From contig PHCJ01000016.1 of NCBI GenBank assembly GCA_002842285.1, positions 1 through 53,310 of the forward strand: a DNA stretch of 53,310 nt, in the 5' to 3' direction. A program made the position numbers and the translations under genes. Source of the DNA: Betaproteobacteria bacterium HGW-Betaproteobacteria-22. GTDB taxonomy: Bacteria > Pseudomonadota > Gammaproteobacteria > Burkholderiales > Methylophilaceae. Below are positions 9,711 to 18,399 of this stretch, piece after piece. The first letter of the stretch is position 1, and every line of letters starts with the position of its first letter. The notes beneath the pieces were generated by a model that was given only the letters and a program-made list of their open reading frames with translations, was not told the DNA's origin and ran no database searches.

Positions 9711-9770
9711 GTAGAAATTTCCTATATCACTCAGTGCCAGAAATCATTCTAGTGCTGTAGCCATCTAAAC

Positions 9771-10436
9771 TCATGTTAACAACCCCACCAGTGCCGGTAT
9801 GTTTTCAATGGTGGCATCCACCTGGCTTTCATCTATCATTCGACCCTGATTGTACCCATAAGGTACGGTGACAATATAACAGCCAGCTGCATGCGCCGCC
9901 AGCACATCGGTATACGAGTCCCCTACCAGCATGGCCTCTGTCTCAAGCACATTCAATTGTGCACAAATATGGCGCAATTGCATAGGGTCTGGCTTCTTTT
10001 TGGCCAAAGTGTCACCTGAAACAACAATTTCAAAGTATTCAGCCAAAGCTGCTGATCTTAGCAATGGCAAGGTAAACCGCTCAGGCTTGTTGGTCACGCA
10101 AGCCAACCTGAACCCCTGCTGCTTTAAGATCGCCAAGCTATCTACCACGCCCTCATATGGTCGGCTAAATGTCACGCGGTCTGCATAATGTTGATAAAAT
10201 AGCGCCTTTGATTGTTGTAAAGTCGCCTCGCCCACGGGCGTGCCGCTAGCGACTTCTACGCAGCGCCGAATCAACAGCTGCGCGCCCTCACCGATAAACC
10301 GCTCTATTTGCTGCTCCTGCAAGATAGGCAGCTTCAATTCAGCAAGCATCTCATTTGCAGCAGACGCAATTTCCGGCGCAGTATGTACTAGTGTGCCATC
10401 CAGATCAAACATGATAGCTTTAACATCAAAACCCAT
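9771..10436 (-). CDS. gph: Phosphoglycolate phosphatase (HAD family)
   Basis: Gph hydrolyses 2-phosphoglycolate, formed by DNA repair or oxygenase side reactions. It has 221 aa, the standard Gph length. The HAD nucleophile motif is FDLDGTL (Asp11, Asp13) at the N terminus, motif II is in VTNKPERF, the Lys region in KKKPDP, and the acidic motif in VGDSYTDV. The cap domain lies between residues 20 and 90. It sits between rpe and trpE, the usual betaproteobacterial order. The family is broad, so related sugar-phosphate substrates are possible. Confidence 0.9.
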   Translation of the reverse strand: MGFDVKAIMFDLDGTLVHTAPEIASAANEMLAELKLPILQEQQIERFIGEGAQLLIRRCVEVASGTPVGEATLQQSKALFYQHYADRVTFSRPYEGVVDSLAILKQQGFRLACVTNKPERFTLPLLRSAALAEYFEIVVSGDTLAKKKPDPMQLRHICAQLNVLETEAMLVGDSYTDVLAAHAAGCYIVTVPYGYNQGRMIDESQVDATIENIPALVGLLT

Positions 10437-10476
10437 CGCAATTCACTTAAATTGACATATCTCACTGGTTAAAAAA

Positions 10477-10504
10477 AACGCCGGCGCATCTACCAGCCAG
10501 CGTT
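10477..10504 (-). terminator. Rho-independent terminator downstream of rpe
   Basis: On the minus strand an 8-bp stem (five pairs, one A/C mismatch, three pairs) with a 10-nt loop is followed directly by eight U (plus-strand A-run 10471-10478). It lies between rpe and gph, so gph probably has its own start or depends on read-through. Confidence 0.75.
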
Positions 10505-10540
10505 CTTTCATAAGTTTAAGCTTTTTAAAATCAGATCAGG

Positions 10541-11251
10541 CTACTTTACTGTTGCAAGTGACGCACGCATCTCTGCCACCACTGTATTGTAACGGTTAGG
10601 ATCGGCGTCTTTCCCTGCACCAAAGATAGCAGAGCCTGCCACAAAAGTATCTGCACCTGCGCGTGCAATTTCTGCAATATTCTGCGCATTGACGCCGCCG
10701 TCCACCTCCAGCCAGATCTGGCGGCCGGTTTTCTCATAGTAAGCATCAATACGTGCGCGCGCCAATTTTAACTTCTCCAAGGTTTCAGGAATAAATTTTT
10801 GCCCACCGAAACCAGGGTTCACTGACATCAGTAAAATCATGTCTACTTTGTCCATCACATGGTCAAGATAGCTGAGCGAAGTTGCCGGATTAAACACTAA
10901 ACCGGACTTGCAGCCCAAATCACGCACCATGGCCAGGCTACGGTCTATATGCTCAGAGGCTTCAGGATGGAATGTAATAATGTTTGCGCCTGCTTTTGCG
11001 AAATCAGGAATAATGCGGTCGACTGGCTTTACCATTAAATGCACATCAATCAGCGCACCTACTTTTTTAGAGGTCTCGCGAATTGCGTCGCATACCAACG
11101 GGCCAATGGTTAAGTTAGGCACATAGTGATTATCCATCACGTCAAAATGCACAATATCCGTACCGGAAGTAATCACATCTTCAATTTCCTGGCCAAGTTT
11201 GGCAAAGTTTGCAGAAAGAATACTCGGGGCAATTCTAAAAGTTTTATCCAT
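10541..11251 (-). CDS. rpe: Ribulose-phosphate 3-epimerase
   Basis: Rpe interconverts ribulose 5-phosphate and xylulose 5-phosphate. In a ribulose-monophosphate methylotroph this also helps regenerate the formaldehyde acceptor. It has 236 aa from ATG 11251, which follows AACGGA at good spacing; a TTG 18 nt upstream is in frame but less likely. It is a TIM barrel with [13 protein letters not shown] at the start, [17 protein letters not shown] for the metal site, [15 protein letters not shown], and VDGGVN with GSAIF at the phosphate site. It diverges from hemA. Confidence 0.96.
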   Translation of the reverse strand: MDKTFRIAPSILSANFAKLGQEIEDVITSGTDIVHFDVMDNHYVPNLTIGPLVCDAIRETSKKVGALIDVHLMVKPVDRIIPDFAKAGANIITFHPEASEHIDRSLAMVRDLGCKSGLVFNPATSLSYLDHVMDKVDMILLMSVNPGFGGQKFIPETLEKLKLARARIDAYYEKTGRQIWLEVDGGVNAQNIAEIARAGADTFVAGSAIFGAGKDADPNRYNTVVAEMRASLATVK

Positions 11252-11362
11252 AATGACAATTCCGTTCAATTAAAAATAGCTTTAATCGTTTATTTTAACC
11301 TAGAACAAGCAGTATGAGCACGGGGTTTCACATCCGGCAAGTTATTTTTGCCCTCAACACAG

Positions 11363-11368
11363 TATAAT
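11363..11368 (+). promoter_or_regulatory. Likely -10 element for hemA
   Basis: A perfect TATAAT lies 26 nt before the hemA ATG in the divergent rpe-hemA gap. No good -35 is visible at 16-18 bp. A small inverted repeat (GGCAA...TTGCC) lies just upstream. Confidence 0.35.
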
Positions 11369-11394
11369 AACGTAAATTGTATTGACTACCTCTT

Positions 11395-12654
11395 ATGCAG
11401 CTTTACGTGATAGGTGTTAACCACACCACCGCCCCCATTCAAATACGAGAGCACGTTGCTTTTAATAACGATCTGCTAGGCAACGCCTTGCGCGATCTGA
11501 CCCTGCACGACGCGTCAGAAGCTGCCATATTATCCACATGCAACCGCACTGAACTCTACTGCAGTACTGATAACCCACAAAAGCCCCTGGCTTGGCTATC
11601 CCGGCATCATCAGCTTGATCAAGACGCAATCGCGCCCTACATCTACACTCTGCCAGACGGCGATGCTGTAAAACACGCCTTTAGAGTAGCTTCCGGACTA
11701 GACAGCATGGTGCTAGGTGAGCCTCAAATCCTGGGACAATTCAAACAGTCGGTTAAAATTGCGCAAGAGGCAGGCACGCTCGGTACCTTATTGCATAAAT
11801 TATTTCAGCGCACATTTGAAGTGGCTAAAGAAGTGCGCACCAATACCGACATTGGCGCCAACTCAATCTCAATGGCCGCAGCTGCCGTTAAACTTGCACA
11901 ACGGATTTTTGGCGACATCAGCGCGCAAAAAGTGCTATTTATTGGCGCCGGCGAAATGATAGAGCTATGCGCCGACCACTTTTCCGCACAAAAGCCCAAA
12001 GCCATAACCATTGCCAATCGCACGCTGGAAAGAGGCGCGGCACTGGCAAACAAAATGCAGTCGCTAGACATTCAGTCGCACGCCATTCTTCTGCAAGACT
12101 TGCCGACCCACTTTGCCGAATACGACATCATCATCACCTGCACCGCCAGCCAGTTGCCTATTGTAGGTCTGGGCATGGTGGAACGCGCAATCAAAACGCG
12201 GCGTCATCGCCCTATTTTTATGGTCGATCTCGGCGTGCCGCGTGACGTTGAGCAGGAGGTTGCCGAGCTGGATGATGTGTTTTTATATACCGTTGATGAC
12301 TTATCGCTCGTGGTACAGGAAGGCATAGGCAACCGCCAGCAAGCAGCAGTAAGTGCCGAAATTATTGTGGAAAATCGTGTTGACAGTTTTATGCAATGGT
12401 TCAAAAAACGCAACACAGTACCTACAATCAAGGCATTGCGGGATCAGGCAGAAACCATGCGTAAATCAGAGTTGGAAAAAGCACTTAAATTGCATCAAAA
12501 AGGCGAGAATATAGAAAAGGTGCTGGAAATACTCAGCAATGGGCTCATGAATAAGTTCCTGCATGCGCCTAGCCATATGCTTAACCAGTCCCACGGTGAA
12601 ACTCATGCGCAACTGGAGCAGTTAATTAAACAAATGTACCAGATTAAGAATTAA
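11395..12654 (+). CDS. hemA: Glutamyl-tRNA reductase
   Basis: HemA reduces glutamyl-tRNA(Glu) to glutamate-1-semialdehyde with NADPH, the first committed step of C5 tetrapyrrole synthesis. It has 419 aa, the standard length. GVNHTTAP opens the catalytic domain, the nucleophile Cys49 is in [10 protein letters not shown], and [16 protein letters not shown] follows. The NADPH domain has LFIGAGEM and [11 protein letters not shown], and the C terminus is the helical dimerisation arm. It supplies haem and, with the 3' part of the window, B12 metabolism. It is followed after 151 bp by prfA; this gap shows no strong signal. Confidence 0.97.
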   Translation: MQLYVIGVNHTTAPIQIREHVAFNNDLLGNALRDLTLHDASEAAILSTCNRTELYCSTDNPQKPLAWLSRHHQLDQDAIAPYIYTLPDGDAVKHAFRVASGLDSMVLGEPQILGQFKQSVKIAQEAGTLGTLLHKLFQRTFEVAKEVRTNTDIGANSISMAAAAVKLAQRIFGDISAQKVLFIGAGEMIELCADHFSAQKPKAITIANRTLERGAALANKMQSLDIQSHAILLQDLPTHFAEYDIIITCTASQLPIVGLGMVERAIKTRRHRPIFMVDLGVPRDVEQEVAELDDVFLYTVDDLSLVVQEGIGNRQQAAVSAEIIVENRVDSFMQWFKKRNTVPTIKALRDQAETMRKSELEKALKLHQKGENIEKVLEILSNGLMNKFLHAPSHMLNQSHGETHAQLEQLIKQMYQIKN

Positions 12655-12805
12655 TTACTTTTAATACCCAAACCGTTAAAATTCCGTCATTGCACACAAC
12701 AATGGATGGTCCAAACAGTTCTATCAGCCATAATGCAAGTGTCACTTTTGCATAAACACACAGATTAAATTGATCCCGTTAAATTAACCCAATTAGATTA
12801 AGCCA

Positions 12806-13888
12806 ATGAAACCAAGCATGATTACCAAGCTCGCCAACTTAAGCGAGCGCCTAGATGAAATTGATCGTTTAATGAGCTCTGAAGGCATCACCGACGATAT
12901 GGACAACTATCGAAAGCTGACGCGGGAGCATGCCGAAATCACCCCTATTGTTGAACAGTTCCGCGCTTTTGAGCAAATCGAGGCTGACATGCAGGAAGCC
13001 ACCAGCATGCTAAGCGACCCTGACATGAAGGCTTTTGCGCAAGAAGAAATAGAATCTGGCAAGGAAAAACTCGAGGAAATTGAAAAAAATCTTCAAACCC
13101 TGCTGCTGCCCAAAGATCCCAATGATGAAAAAAATATCTTTTTAGAAATTCGTGCAGGCACTGGCGGTGATGAGTCTGGTTTATTTGCAGGAGATTTATT
13201 CCGCATGTATTCTCGTTACGCAGAGCGACAAGGCTGGAAAGTGGAAGTCATGTCTGCCAACGAAGGTGAAATGGGCGGCTACAAGGAGATTATTGCAAAA
13301 ATCGTAGGTTATGGGGCTTATTCCAAACTCAAATTTGAAAGTGGGGGCCATCGTGTACAACGCGTGCCGGATACTGAAACACAAGGCCGCATTCATACCA
13401 GCGCATGTACTGTGGCAGTTTTACCTGAAGCCGATGAGATTAACGACGTCGTGATTAACCCCGCAGATGTGCGTATTGACACTTTTCGCGCCAGCGGTGC
13501 GGGCGGTCAGCACATCAACAAAACCGATTCTGCCGTGCGCCTCACACATGCGCCGACTGGCATTGTGGTGGAATGTCAGGAAGGTCGTAGTCAGCACGCC
13601 AATAAAGCGCAGGCATTTGCCGTGCTGGCCGCCCGCATTAAAGCCAAGCAAGTGGATGAACAGCAAAGTAAAATTGCCAGCGAGCGCAAAAGCCTGATTG
13701 GCAGCGGGGATAGATCTGAGCGCATTCGCACTTACAACTACCCGCAAGGCCGCATTACCGACCACCGCATCAACCTCACGTTATACAAGATTGACGCCAT
13801 TACCGAAGGTGACATGGACGAACTGATTGGTGCTTTATCTGCCGAACATCAGGCGGATTTGCTGGCAAGTTTGAGTGACGACAACTAA
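12806..13888 (+). CDS. prfA: Peptide chain release factor 1
   Basis: RF1 reads UAG and UAA stop codons and triggers peptide release. It has 360 aa. The GGQ motif is at about 233-235 in [15 protein letters not shown], and its glutamine is the substrate of PrmC, encoded next. The stop-codon tripeptide region reads [10 protein letters not shown] (P-x-T, RF1 type rather than the SPF of RF2). The start at 12806 lacks a clear ribosome site, and a second in-frame ATG lies at 12818. The hemA-prfA-prmC order is widely conserved. Confidence 0.97.
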   Translation: MKPSMITKLANLSERLDEIDRLMSSEGITDDMDNYRKLTREHAEITPIVEQFRAFEQIEADMQEATSMLSDPDMKAFAQEEIESGKEKLEEIEKNLQTLLLPKDPNDEKNIFLEIRAGTGGDESGLFAGDLFRMYSRYAERQGWKVEVMSANEGEMGGYKEIIAKIVGYGAYSKLKFESGGHRVQRVPDTETQGRIHTSACTVAVLPEADEINDVVINPADVRIDTFRASGAGGQHINKTDSAVRLTHAPTGIVVECQEGRSQHANKAQAFAVLAARIKAKQVDEQQSKIASERKSLIGSGDRSERIRTYNYPQGRITDHRINLTLYKIDAITEGDMDELIGALSAEHQADLLASLSDDN

Positions 13889-13898
13889 AGCCATTGCA

Positions 13899-14858
13899 AT
13901 GATTACCATTAAAGAGGCTTTACTTGCGGCGCAGGCCATGCTTTCAGATACACATGAGGCAAGTGAAGCAAAGCTCGAAGCGCAACTACTCTTGCAGCAT
14001 GTGCTGAATGTGAACCGTGCATGGCTGATCACCCATGAAAGCGATGCCCTGCAAACCAATACTCACGCAGCATTTGAGTCACTGCTCAATCGCCGATTAA
14101 CGGGTGAGCCGATTGCACACATTCTGGGTTACCGCGAGTTCTTCGGCTTCAAACTCAAAGTCACCCCTGACACACTGATTCCGCGCCCCGATACCGAAAC
14201 GTTAGTAGAAACTGCACTCAGCAAGATTCCCAAAAACACCACACCAGCGCCTTTCCAACGCACGTCCGGATCCAGCGATTTTCAGCAATATCAAGATAAG
14301 ATGTTTGATTCCGAGCCGCGCCGGGATGACAGCTTTGACATTCTAGATTTAGGCACAGGCTCTGGCGCAATTGCTATCGCCATTGCCAAACACGCCCCCT
14401 ATGTAGAAGTAACTGCAGCAGATGCATCAACTGCGGCATTAGCAATTGCAAAAGAAAATGCCGCCGCCTTACAAATCTCCAACGTACAATTTTTATCAAG
14501 CAACTGGTTTTCATCACTGAAAGGTACGCGCTTTGACATCATCGTCAGCAACCCACCTTACATTGAGCAAGATGATACGCACCTTTCACAAGGCGACCTG
14601 CGCTTTGAGCCCATGAGCGCACTGGCTTCGGGCGCTGACGGCCTGGATGATATTCGCCACATCATTACTACGTGCATCATTCACCTTAAACCGCAAAGCT
14701 GGCTGATGCTGGAACACGGCTATAACCAGGCAGAAAGAGTTGCCGATTTGATGGCAAACGCCGGCTTGGTTGATATTGAAACAATTCACGATTTAGGCGG
14801 TAACGACCGTGTGACTATTGGTAAAAATCCGCTGATTGTCAGTACACACTGGGATTAA
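13899..14858 (+). CDS. prmC: Release factor glutamine N5-methyltransferase PrmC (with insert)
   Basis: PrmC methylates the GGQ glutamine of RF1/RF2 using S-adenosylmethionine. It has 319 aa from ATG 13899; a GTG at 13875 would overlap the prfA end. Landmarks are the N-terminal helical domain, LGYREFFGFKLKV, LIPRPDTETLVE, the SAM-binding LDLGTGSGAIAIAIA and the catalytic NPPY (SNPPYIEQ). About 25-30 residues between the PRPDTETLVE block and LDLGTGSG are extra compared with the usual short link. They are rich in Ser, Gln, Asp and Arg and look like a disordered insertion. The core is intact, so function is likely kept. Confidence 0.95.
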   Translation: MITIKEALLAAQAMLSDTHEASEAKLEAQLLLQHVLNVNRAWLITHESDALQTNTHAAFESLLNRRLTGEPIAHILGYREFFGFKLKVTPDTLIPRPDTETLVETALSKIPKNTTPAPFQRTSGSSDFQQYQDKMFDSEPRRDDSFDILDLGTGSGAIAIAIAKHAPYVEVTAADASTAALAIAKENAAALQISNVQFLSSNWFSSLKGTRFDIIVSNPPYIEQDDTHLSQGDLRFEPMSALASGADGLDDIRHIITTCIIHLKPQSWLMLEHGYNQAERVADLMANAGLVDIETIHDLGGNDRVTIGKNPLIVSTHWD

Positions 14859-14981
14859 TTTCGCAGAATAATATTCAGACAAGAAAAAAATAAACCACTT
14901 TTCCAGTCTTGATCTGCGCTTTAAAACTCTTAGCCTCTGTCATGATCCACTCATCGTCTAACTGAGATTGAAGGCTTTATG

Positions 14982-15394
14982 ATGAGCTTCGATACTGCAC
15001 CGCGAATCAATCTCGCATCAAATTTAAGATCCCCCTTGGCGCACACAATCGGCTTAAAGCTTCTCAAGCACAAGCGGACGCTCCTAGCAGTTACGACTTT
15101 AGTCATATCACGCCGCAGATTATGCTCGAATCCATTAATCATTTGATTAAAAGCGGCCAGATGTCACTTGATGAATCCAGCGCATTGATTGCCATAATGC
15201 CTATTTCACCGTTATCTCAAGTGGATGCAAGCGCGGGCACACCTGCAATCCCCAATCAGCCGATAAATTTTTTTGCAGGGTTGCAACAAATGATGACGTT
15301 CAACGAATCACTCCATAATGATTCTGCTGTGATCTACGCCAAAAAAGCCATGGCCGCGCTTGAGCGACTACAAGGCCAAAGCGTTTTGGGCTAA
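14982..15394 (+). pseudogene. Unrecognised gene, probably frameshifted near 15059
   Basis: An intact frame runs from ATG 15122 to 15394 (90 aa) and is not known to me. It contains LESINHLIKSGQMSLDESSA and a C-terminal helix. The coding signal appears to begin earlier: the same frame is open back to 14972 with the continuous SSYDFSHITPQIMLES. In the neighbouring frame a GAAGG ribosome site precedes ATGs at 14979/14982, giving MSFDTAPRINLASNLRSPL. The two frames join by a -1 step at C-TTA-AAG (15053-15059), where both frames read Leu-Lys. It may be a decaying gene, a sequence error or a recoding site. If none of these, ATG 15122 is the start. The 120 bp before it (14859-14978) show no clear signal. 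Confidence 0.45.
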
Positions 15395-15410
15395 ATTCAA
15401 GGAAACCGCC

Positions 15411-16013
15411 ATGATCATTCAACCCGGCAGTCCGTTATACGCATCTACAACAGCCTACAAATCCAACAGCTCAGAGGCGATTAGCACCCGCATCACGGCA
15501 ACAGAAAAATCCACGGACAAAGTCAGCATTTCACAAAACGCGCTGACTGAAGCCAGGCTTGCAGAAATCAAATCAAAAGACGGCATGAGTCGATCTCAAG
15601 AAGAATGGGATTTTTTGTTTGCCAATGACAAAATACTGGGCGAAATTACTGAAAAAACGAACAAATCCCCCGGCAGCCTGACTTCAGCAGAAATTGACTA
15701 TGCGCAAAAAGCCAGGGGGTTAGTGAATACCATGGCTTTTTTGAGCCCTGATGAAAAAGCGCTCTATGACAAAATGGTTGCCAGTGGCAATACGGAAGCT
15801 GCATTCGGACTCAACAACATTGCATTTATCAGGGCGGCTGGCAGCTTGGCGGGGGGCGAAGGGGGCGCGAATTATGATCCAAGAAACACAGCCATCACTG
15901 CCGACAACATCATGCGGTATTTCAGTCACTCAATTGTGGACCCATCGGGCAATGCACAAAGACAATTTCAAGCCTTGATCCAGTTTTTACAGAACAATAC
16001 TGCTGACGCATAA
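15411..16013 (+). CDS. Hypothetical protein, function unknown
   Basis: This 200-aa protein starts at ATG 15411 behind a good AAGGAAA ribosome site, 16 nt after the preceding unknown gene, so the two are probably cotranscribed. No signal peptide or membrane helix is seen. The N-terminal about 45 residues are polar and low in structure (many Ser/Thr), followed by DKVSISQNAL, a pattern I associate with poorly characterised proteobacterial proteins. The middle is helical (QEEWDFLFANDKILGEI, SAEIDYAQKARG), and a Gly-rich stretch (AAGSLAGGEGGANYD) precedes a final helix. I assign no function. Confidence 0.7.
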   Translation: MIIQPGSPLYASTTAYKSNSSEAISTRITATEKSTDKVSISQNALTEARLAEIKSKDGMSRSQEEWDFLFANDKILGEITEKTNKSPGSLTSAEIDYAQKARGLVNTMAFLSPDEKALYDKMVASGNTEAAFGLNNIAFIRAAGSLAGGEGGANYDPRNTAITADNIMRYFSHSIVDPSGNAQRQFQALIQFLQNNTADA

Positions 16014-16030
16014 AAACGATATCCAGAAGA

Positions 16031-16549
16031 TCAATACTGGTTCTTGAGCTTCACATAATGATTGGCCGAGTACATAAAGTGCGCGATTTCCTCCGCCGTT
16101 AAAGCGCGCACTCTCTTGGCAGGTCTGCCCACATATAGATAACCGCTTTCCAGCACTTTACCCTCCGGCACCAAGCTCCCTGCAGCAAGCAGCACGTGTT
16201 TCTGCACCACCACCTGATCCATCACGATGCTGCCCATGCCAATGAGGCATTCATCTTCAAGAGTACAACCGTGCAGAATCACGCTATGACCAATGGTGAC
16301 ATTATCGCCAATCATCAATGGCGCACCTGCCGGATCCCAGCTGGATTTGTGGCTCACGTGCAGCATGCTTAAATCCTGCACATTGGTATTTTTGCCGATA
16401 CGGATAAAGTTCACATCACCGCGAATCACCGCGCCCGGCCAAATCGAGCTGTGCTCACCTACAAACACATCTCCAATAAGCGTGGCGCTTGAGTGCACAT
16501 ACACGCCACCCCCTAATTGCGGGCTCATCCCCTGAAAATTTTCATGCAT
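16031..16549 (-). CDS. yrdA: Gamma-carbonic-anhydrase-like hexapeptide-repeat protein
   Basis: This is a left-handed beta-helix protein of the YrdA/PaaY/CaiE group; some members are zinc carbonic anhydrases. It has 172 aa. Hexapeptide repeats run from about residue 14 to 130 (for example VIRGDVNFIRIGKNTNVQD and GDNVTIGHSVILHGC), with the candidate metal-binding histidines in LHVSH and in GHSVILHGC. A helical tail closes the protein. Activity is not proven for YrdA types. It is divergent from metX across 64 bp and convergent with the hypothetical gene upstream. Confidence 0.88.
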   Translation of the reverse strand: MHENFQGMSPQLGGGVYVHSSATLIGDVFVGEHSSIWPGAVIRGDVNFIRIGKNTNVQDLSMLHVSHKSSWDPAGAPLMIGDNVTIGHSVILHGCTLEDECLIGMGSIVMDQVVVQKHVLLAAGSLVPEGKVLESGYLYVGRPAKRVRALTAEEIAHFMYSANHYVKLKNQY

Positions 16550-16601
16550 GTTTTGTCTATGTTTCTCTATTAGTCGCGTGAGTTTGTGTCATAACACATA
16601 G

Positions 16602-16607
16602 TATAAT
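16602..16607 (+). promoter_or_regulatory. -10-like element directly before metX
   Basis: TATAAT ends 6 nt before the metX ATG, so a transcript from it would start at or next to the start codon. A small dyad (TGTG-6-CACA) lies directly upstream. No Shine-Dalgarno sequence precedes the ATG and no convincing -35 is seen. Confidence 0.35.
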
Positions 16608-16613
16608 AAAAAC

Positions 16614-17756
16614 ATGCAAGAAGATAACTCCATTGGTATTGTCGCGCCGCAGATCGCGCACTTTGATACCCCACTCGCGCTAAAGTGTGGCAAGGTATTG
16701 CCTCAATTTGATTTGGTGTTTGAAACTTACGGCACGCTCAATGCCAGCAGGTCGAATGCAGTACTCATCTGCCACGCACTATCCGGCAATCATCATGTTG
16801 CAGGCAAATATAGTGAAAACGACAAATATCCAGGCTGGTGGGACAACCTCATCGGCCCGGGAAAGCCACTAGACACCAATCAGTTTTTTGTCATTGGCCT
16901 TAACAATTTAGGGGGTTGCCACGGTAGCACAGGGCCAAAATCCATGCGCCCTGACAGCAATAAACCATGGGGGGCTGACTTTCCTATTGTCACCGTTGAA
17001 GACTGGGTTAATTCACAAGCGCGCTTATTGGACTACCTGGGCATCACAAAACTGGCAGCCGTGGTGGGCGGCAGCCTTGGCGGCATGCAGGCACTTGAAT
17101 GGACCATCACCTATCCAGACCGCGTTGATCATGCCCTTGTCATTGCTTCAGCACCCAATCTCACCGCGCAAAATATGGCGTTTAATGAAGTCGCGCGCCA
17201 GGCTATCATTACCGACCCCGAGTTTTATGGAGGCAACTACTATGAACATCAGGCAGTGCCACGCCGCGGCCTGCGTATTGCACGCATGCTGGGCCACATC
17301 ACCTATTTAAGCGATGATGTAATGGGCGAGAAGTTTGGTCGTAAACTCCGCGATCAAATTAAATATAGCTTTGATGTGGAATTTGAAATGGAGTCCTACC
17401 TGCGCTATCAAGGCGATAAATTCGCAGGTGAGTTTGACGCTAACACCTACATCCGCATGACGCGCGCATTGGATTATTACGACCCCGCACTTAGATATGG
17501 CGGCGACCTTACTCAAGCACTAAGTGGCACCAAAGCGAAATTTTTAGTGCTGTCTTTTACCAGTGACTGGCGCTTTTCGCCTGCACGCTCGCGCGAAATC
17601 GTAAAAGCCTTATTAGACAATGAAAGAAACGTCAGCTACGCCGAAATTACAGCCGCACATGGCCATGATGCCTTCCTCATGCCCGATCAACACTACCATG
17701 CCATCTTGAGAAATTATATTAGCAACATTACTACCGGTGATGATTATGCCAAATAA
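16614..17756 (+). CDS. metX: Homoserine O-acyltransferase MetX
   Basis: MetX acylates homoserine for methionine synthesis. Betaproteobacterial members are often homoserine O-succinyltransferases (MetXS) rather than acetyltransferases, and I cannot decide the acyl donor by eye. It has 380 aa, an alpha/beta hydrolase with the nucleophile Ser in [12 protein letters not shown] and the catalytic His in [10 protein letters not shown]. The N terminus (SIGIVAPQ...[18 protein letters not shown]) matches the family, so the ATG at 16614 is sound despite lacking a ribosome site. It overlaps metW by 11 nt. Confidence 0.95.
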   Translation: MQEDNSIGIVAPQIAHFDTPLALKCGKVLPQFDLVFETYGTLNASRSNAVLICHALSGNHHVAGKYSENDKYPGWWDNLIGPGKPLDTNQFFVIGLNNLGGCHGSTGPKSMRPDSNKPWGADFPIVTVEDWVNSQARLLDYLGITKLAAVVGGSLGGMQALEWTITYPDRVDHALVIASAPNLTAQNMAFNEVARQAIITDPEFYGGNYYEHQAVPRRGLRIARMLGHITYLSDDVMGEKFGRKLRDQIKYSFDVEFEMESYLRYQGDKFAGEFDANTYIRMTRALDYYDPALRYGGDLTQALSGTKAKFLVLSFTSDWRFSPARSREIVKALLDNERNVSYAEITAAHGHDAFLMPDQHYHAILRNYISNITTGDDYAK

Positions 17757-18363
17757 TGTAAATACAACAAATAGCGTTACTAAATTTCGTCAAGATTTTG
17801 CAATAATCGCAAATTGGCTCAAGTTTGGCAGCAAACTGCTTGACTTGGGTTGCGGTGACGGTGAGTTGTTGCAGTTCTTACGCGGCTCACTTGAAGTGAA
17901 AGGCTATGGCGTGGAAAAAGATGACGCAAACGTACTAGCATGCATTAAAAACAACATTAACGTGATTCAGATGGATTTGGAAGACGGATTGTCAGGTTTT
18001 GAAAACCAGTCATTTGACACCGTCGTACTCTCACAAACTTTGCAGGCAATGCACAACACGGAAAAAATCGTGCTAGAAATGTTACGCGTTGGCAAAGAGG
18101 TGATTGTGACATTCCCAAATTTCGGTTACTGGCGCAATCGCTGGCAAATCACCACCGGACGCATGCCCGTATCCAAAACACTGCCCTACCAGTGGTATGA
18201 CACGCCAAATGTGCATTTATGCACCATTAATGATTTTAATGAATTCTGCCGTAACCACCAGATTGAAATCATTCAGCGCAAAGTCATCACCGATAGCAAG
18301 GAAGTTAATTTTATGCCTAACATATTGGGAAACTTAGCGATATACCGCTTAAAATCTCGCTAG
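17746..18363 (+). CDS. metW: MetW, methionine biosynthesis partner protein
   Basis: MetW is a methyltransferase-fold protein needed with MetX for efficient homoserine acylation in many proteobacteria. It has 205 aa from ATG 17746, chosen because GGTGA lies upstream; GTG 17737 and ATG 17740 are also in frame. The SAM-fold motif is [12 protein letters not shown], followed by the family blocks [26 protein letters not shown] and [15 protein letters not shown]. It overlaps the metX end, indicating translational coupling. It is convergent with ampG across about 36 bp, with no evident terminator. Confidence 0.95.
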   Translation: MPNNVNTTNSVTKFRQDFAIIANWLKFGSKLLDLGCGDGELLQFLRGSLEVKGYGVEKDDANVLACIKNNINVIQMDLEDGLSGFENQSFDTVVLSQTLQAMHNTEKIVLEMLRVGKEVIVTFPNFGYWRNRWQITTGRMPVSKTLPYQWYDTPNVHLCTINDFNEFCRNHQIEIIQRKVITDSKEVNFMPNILGNLAIYRLKSR

Positions 18364-18399
18364 CTTGACGCGCAACCTGCCACATATCATAGCGCCCTC

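Noticed and set aside
15053-15059. Programmed -1 frameshift taken as proven
   Set aside because: The heptamer C-TTA-AAG is not a strong slippery sequence and no stimulatory stem or pseudoknot is seen at the right distance; decay or error is more likely.
16550-16613. SAM riboswitch before metX
   Set aside because: The gap is 64 bp and contains no SAM-aptamer blocks.
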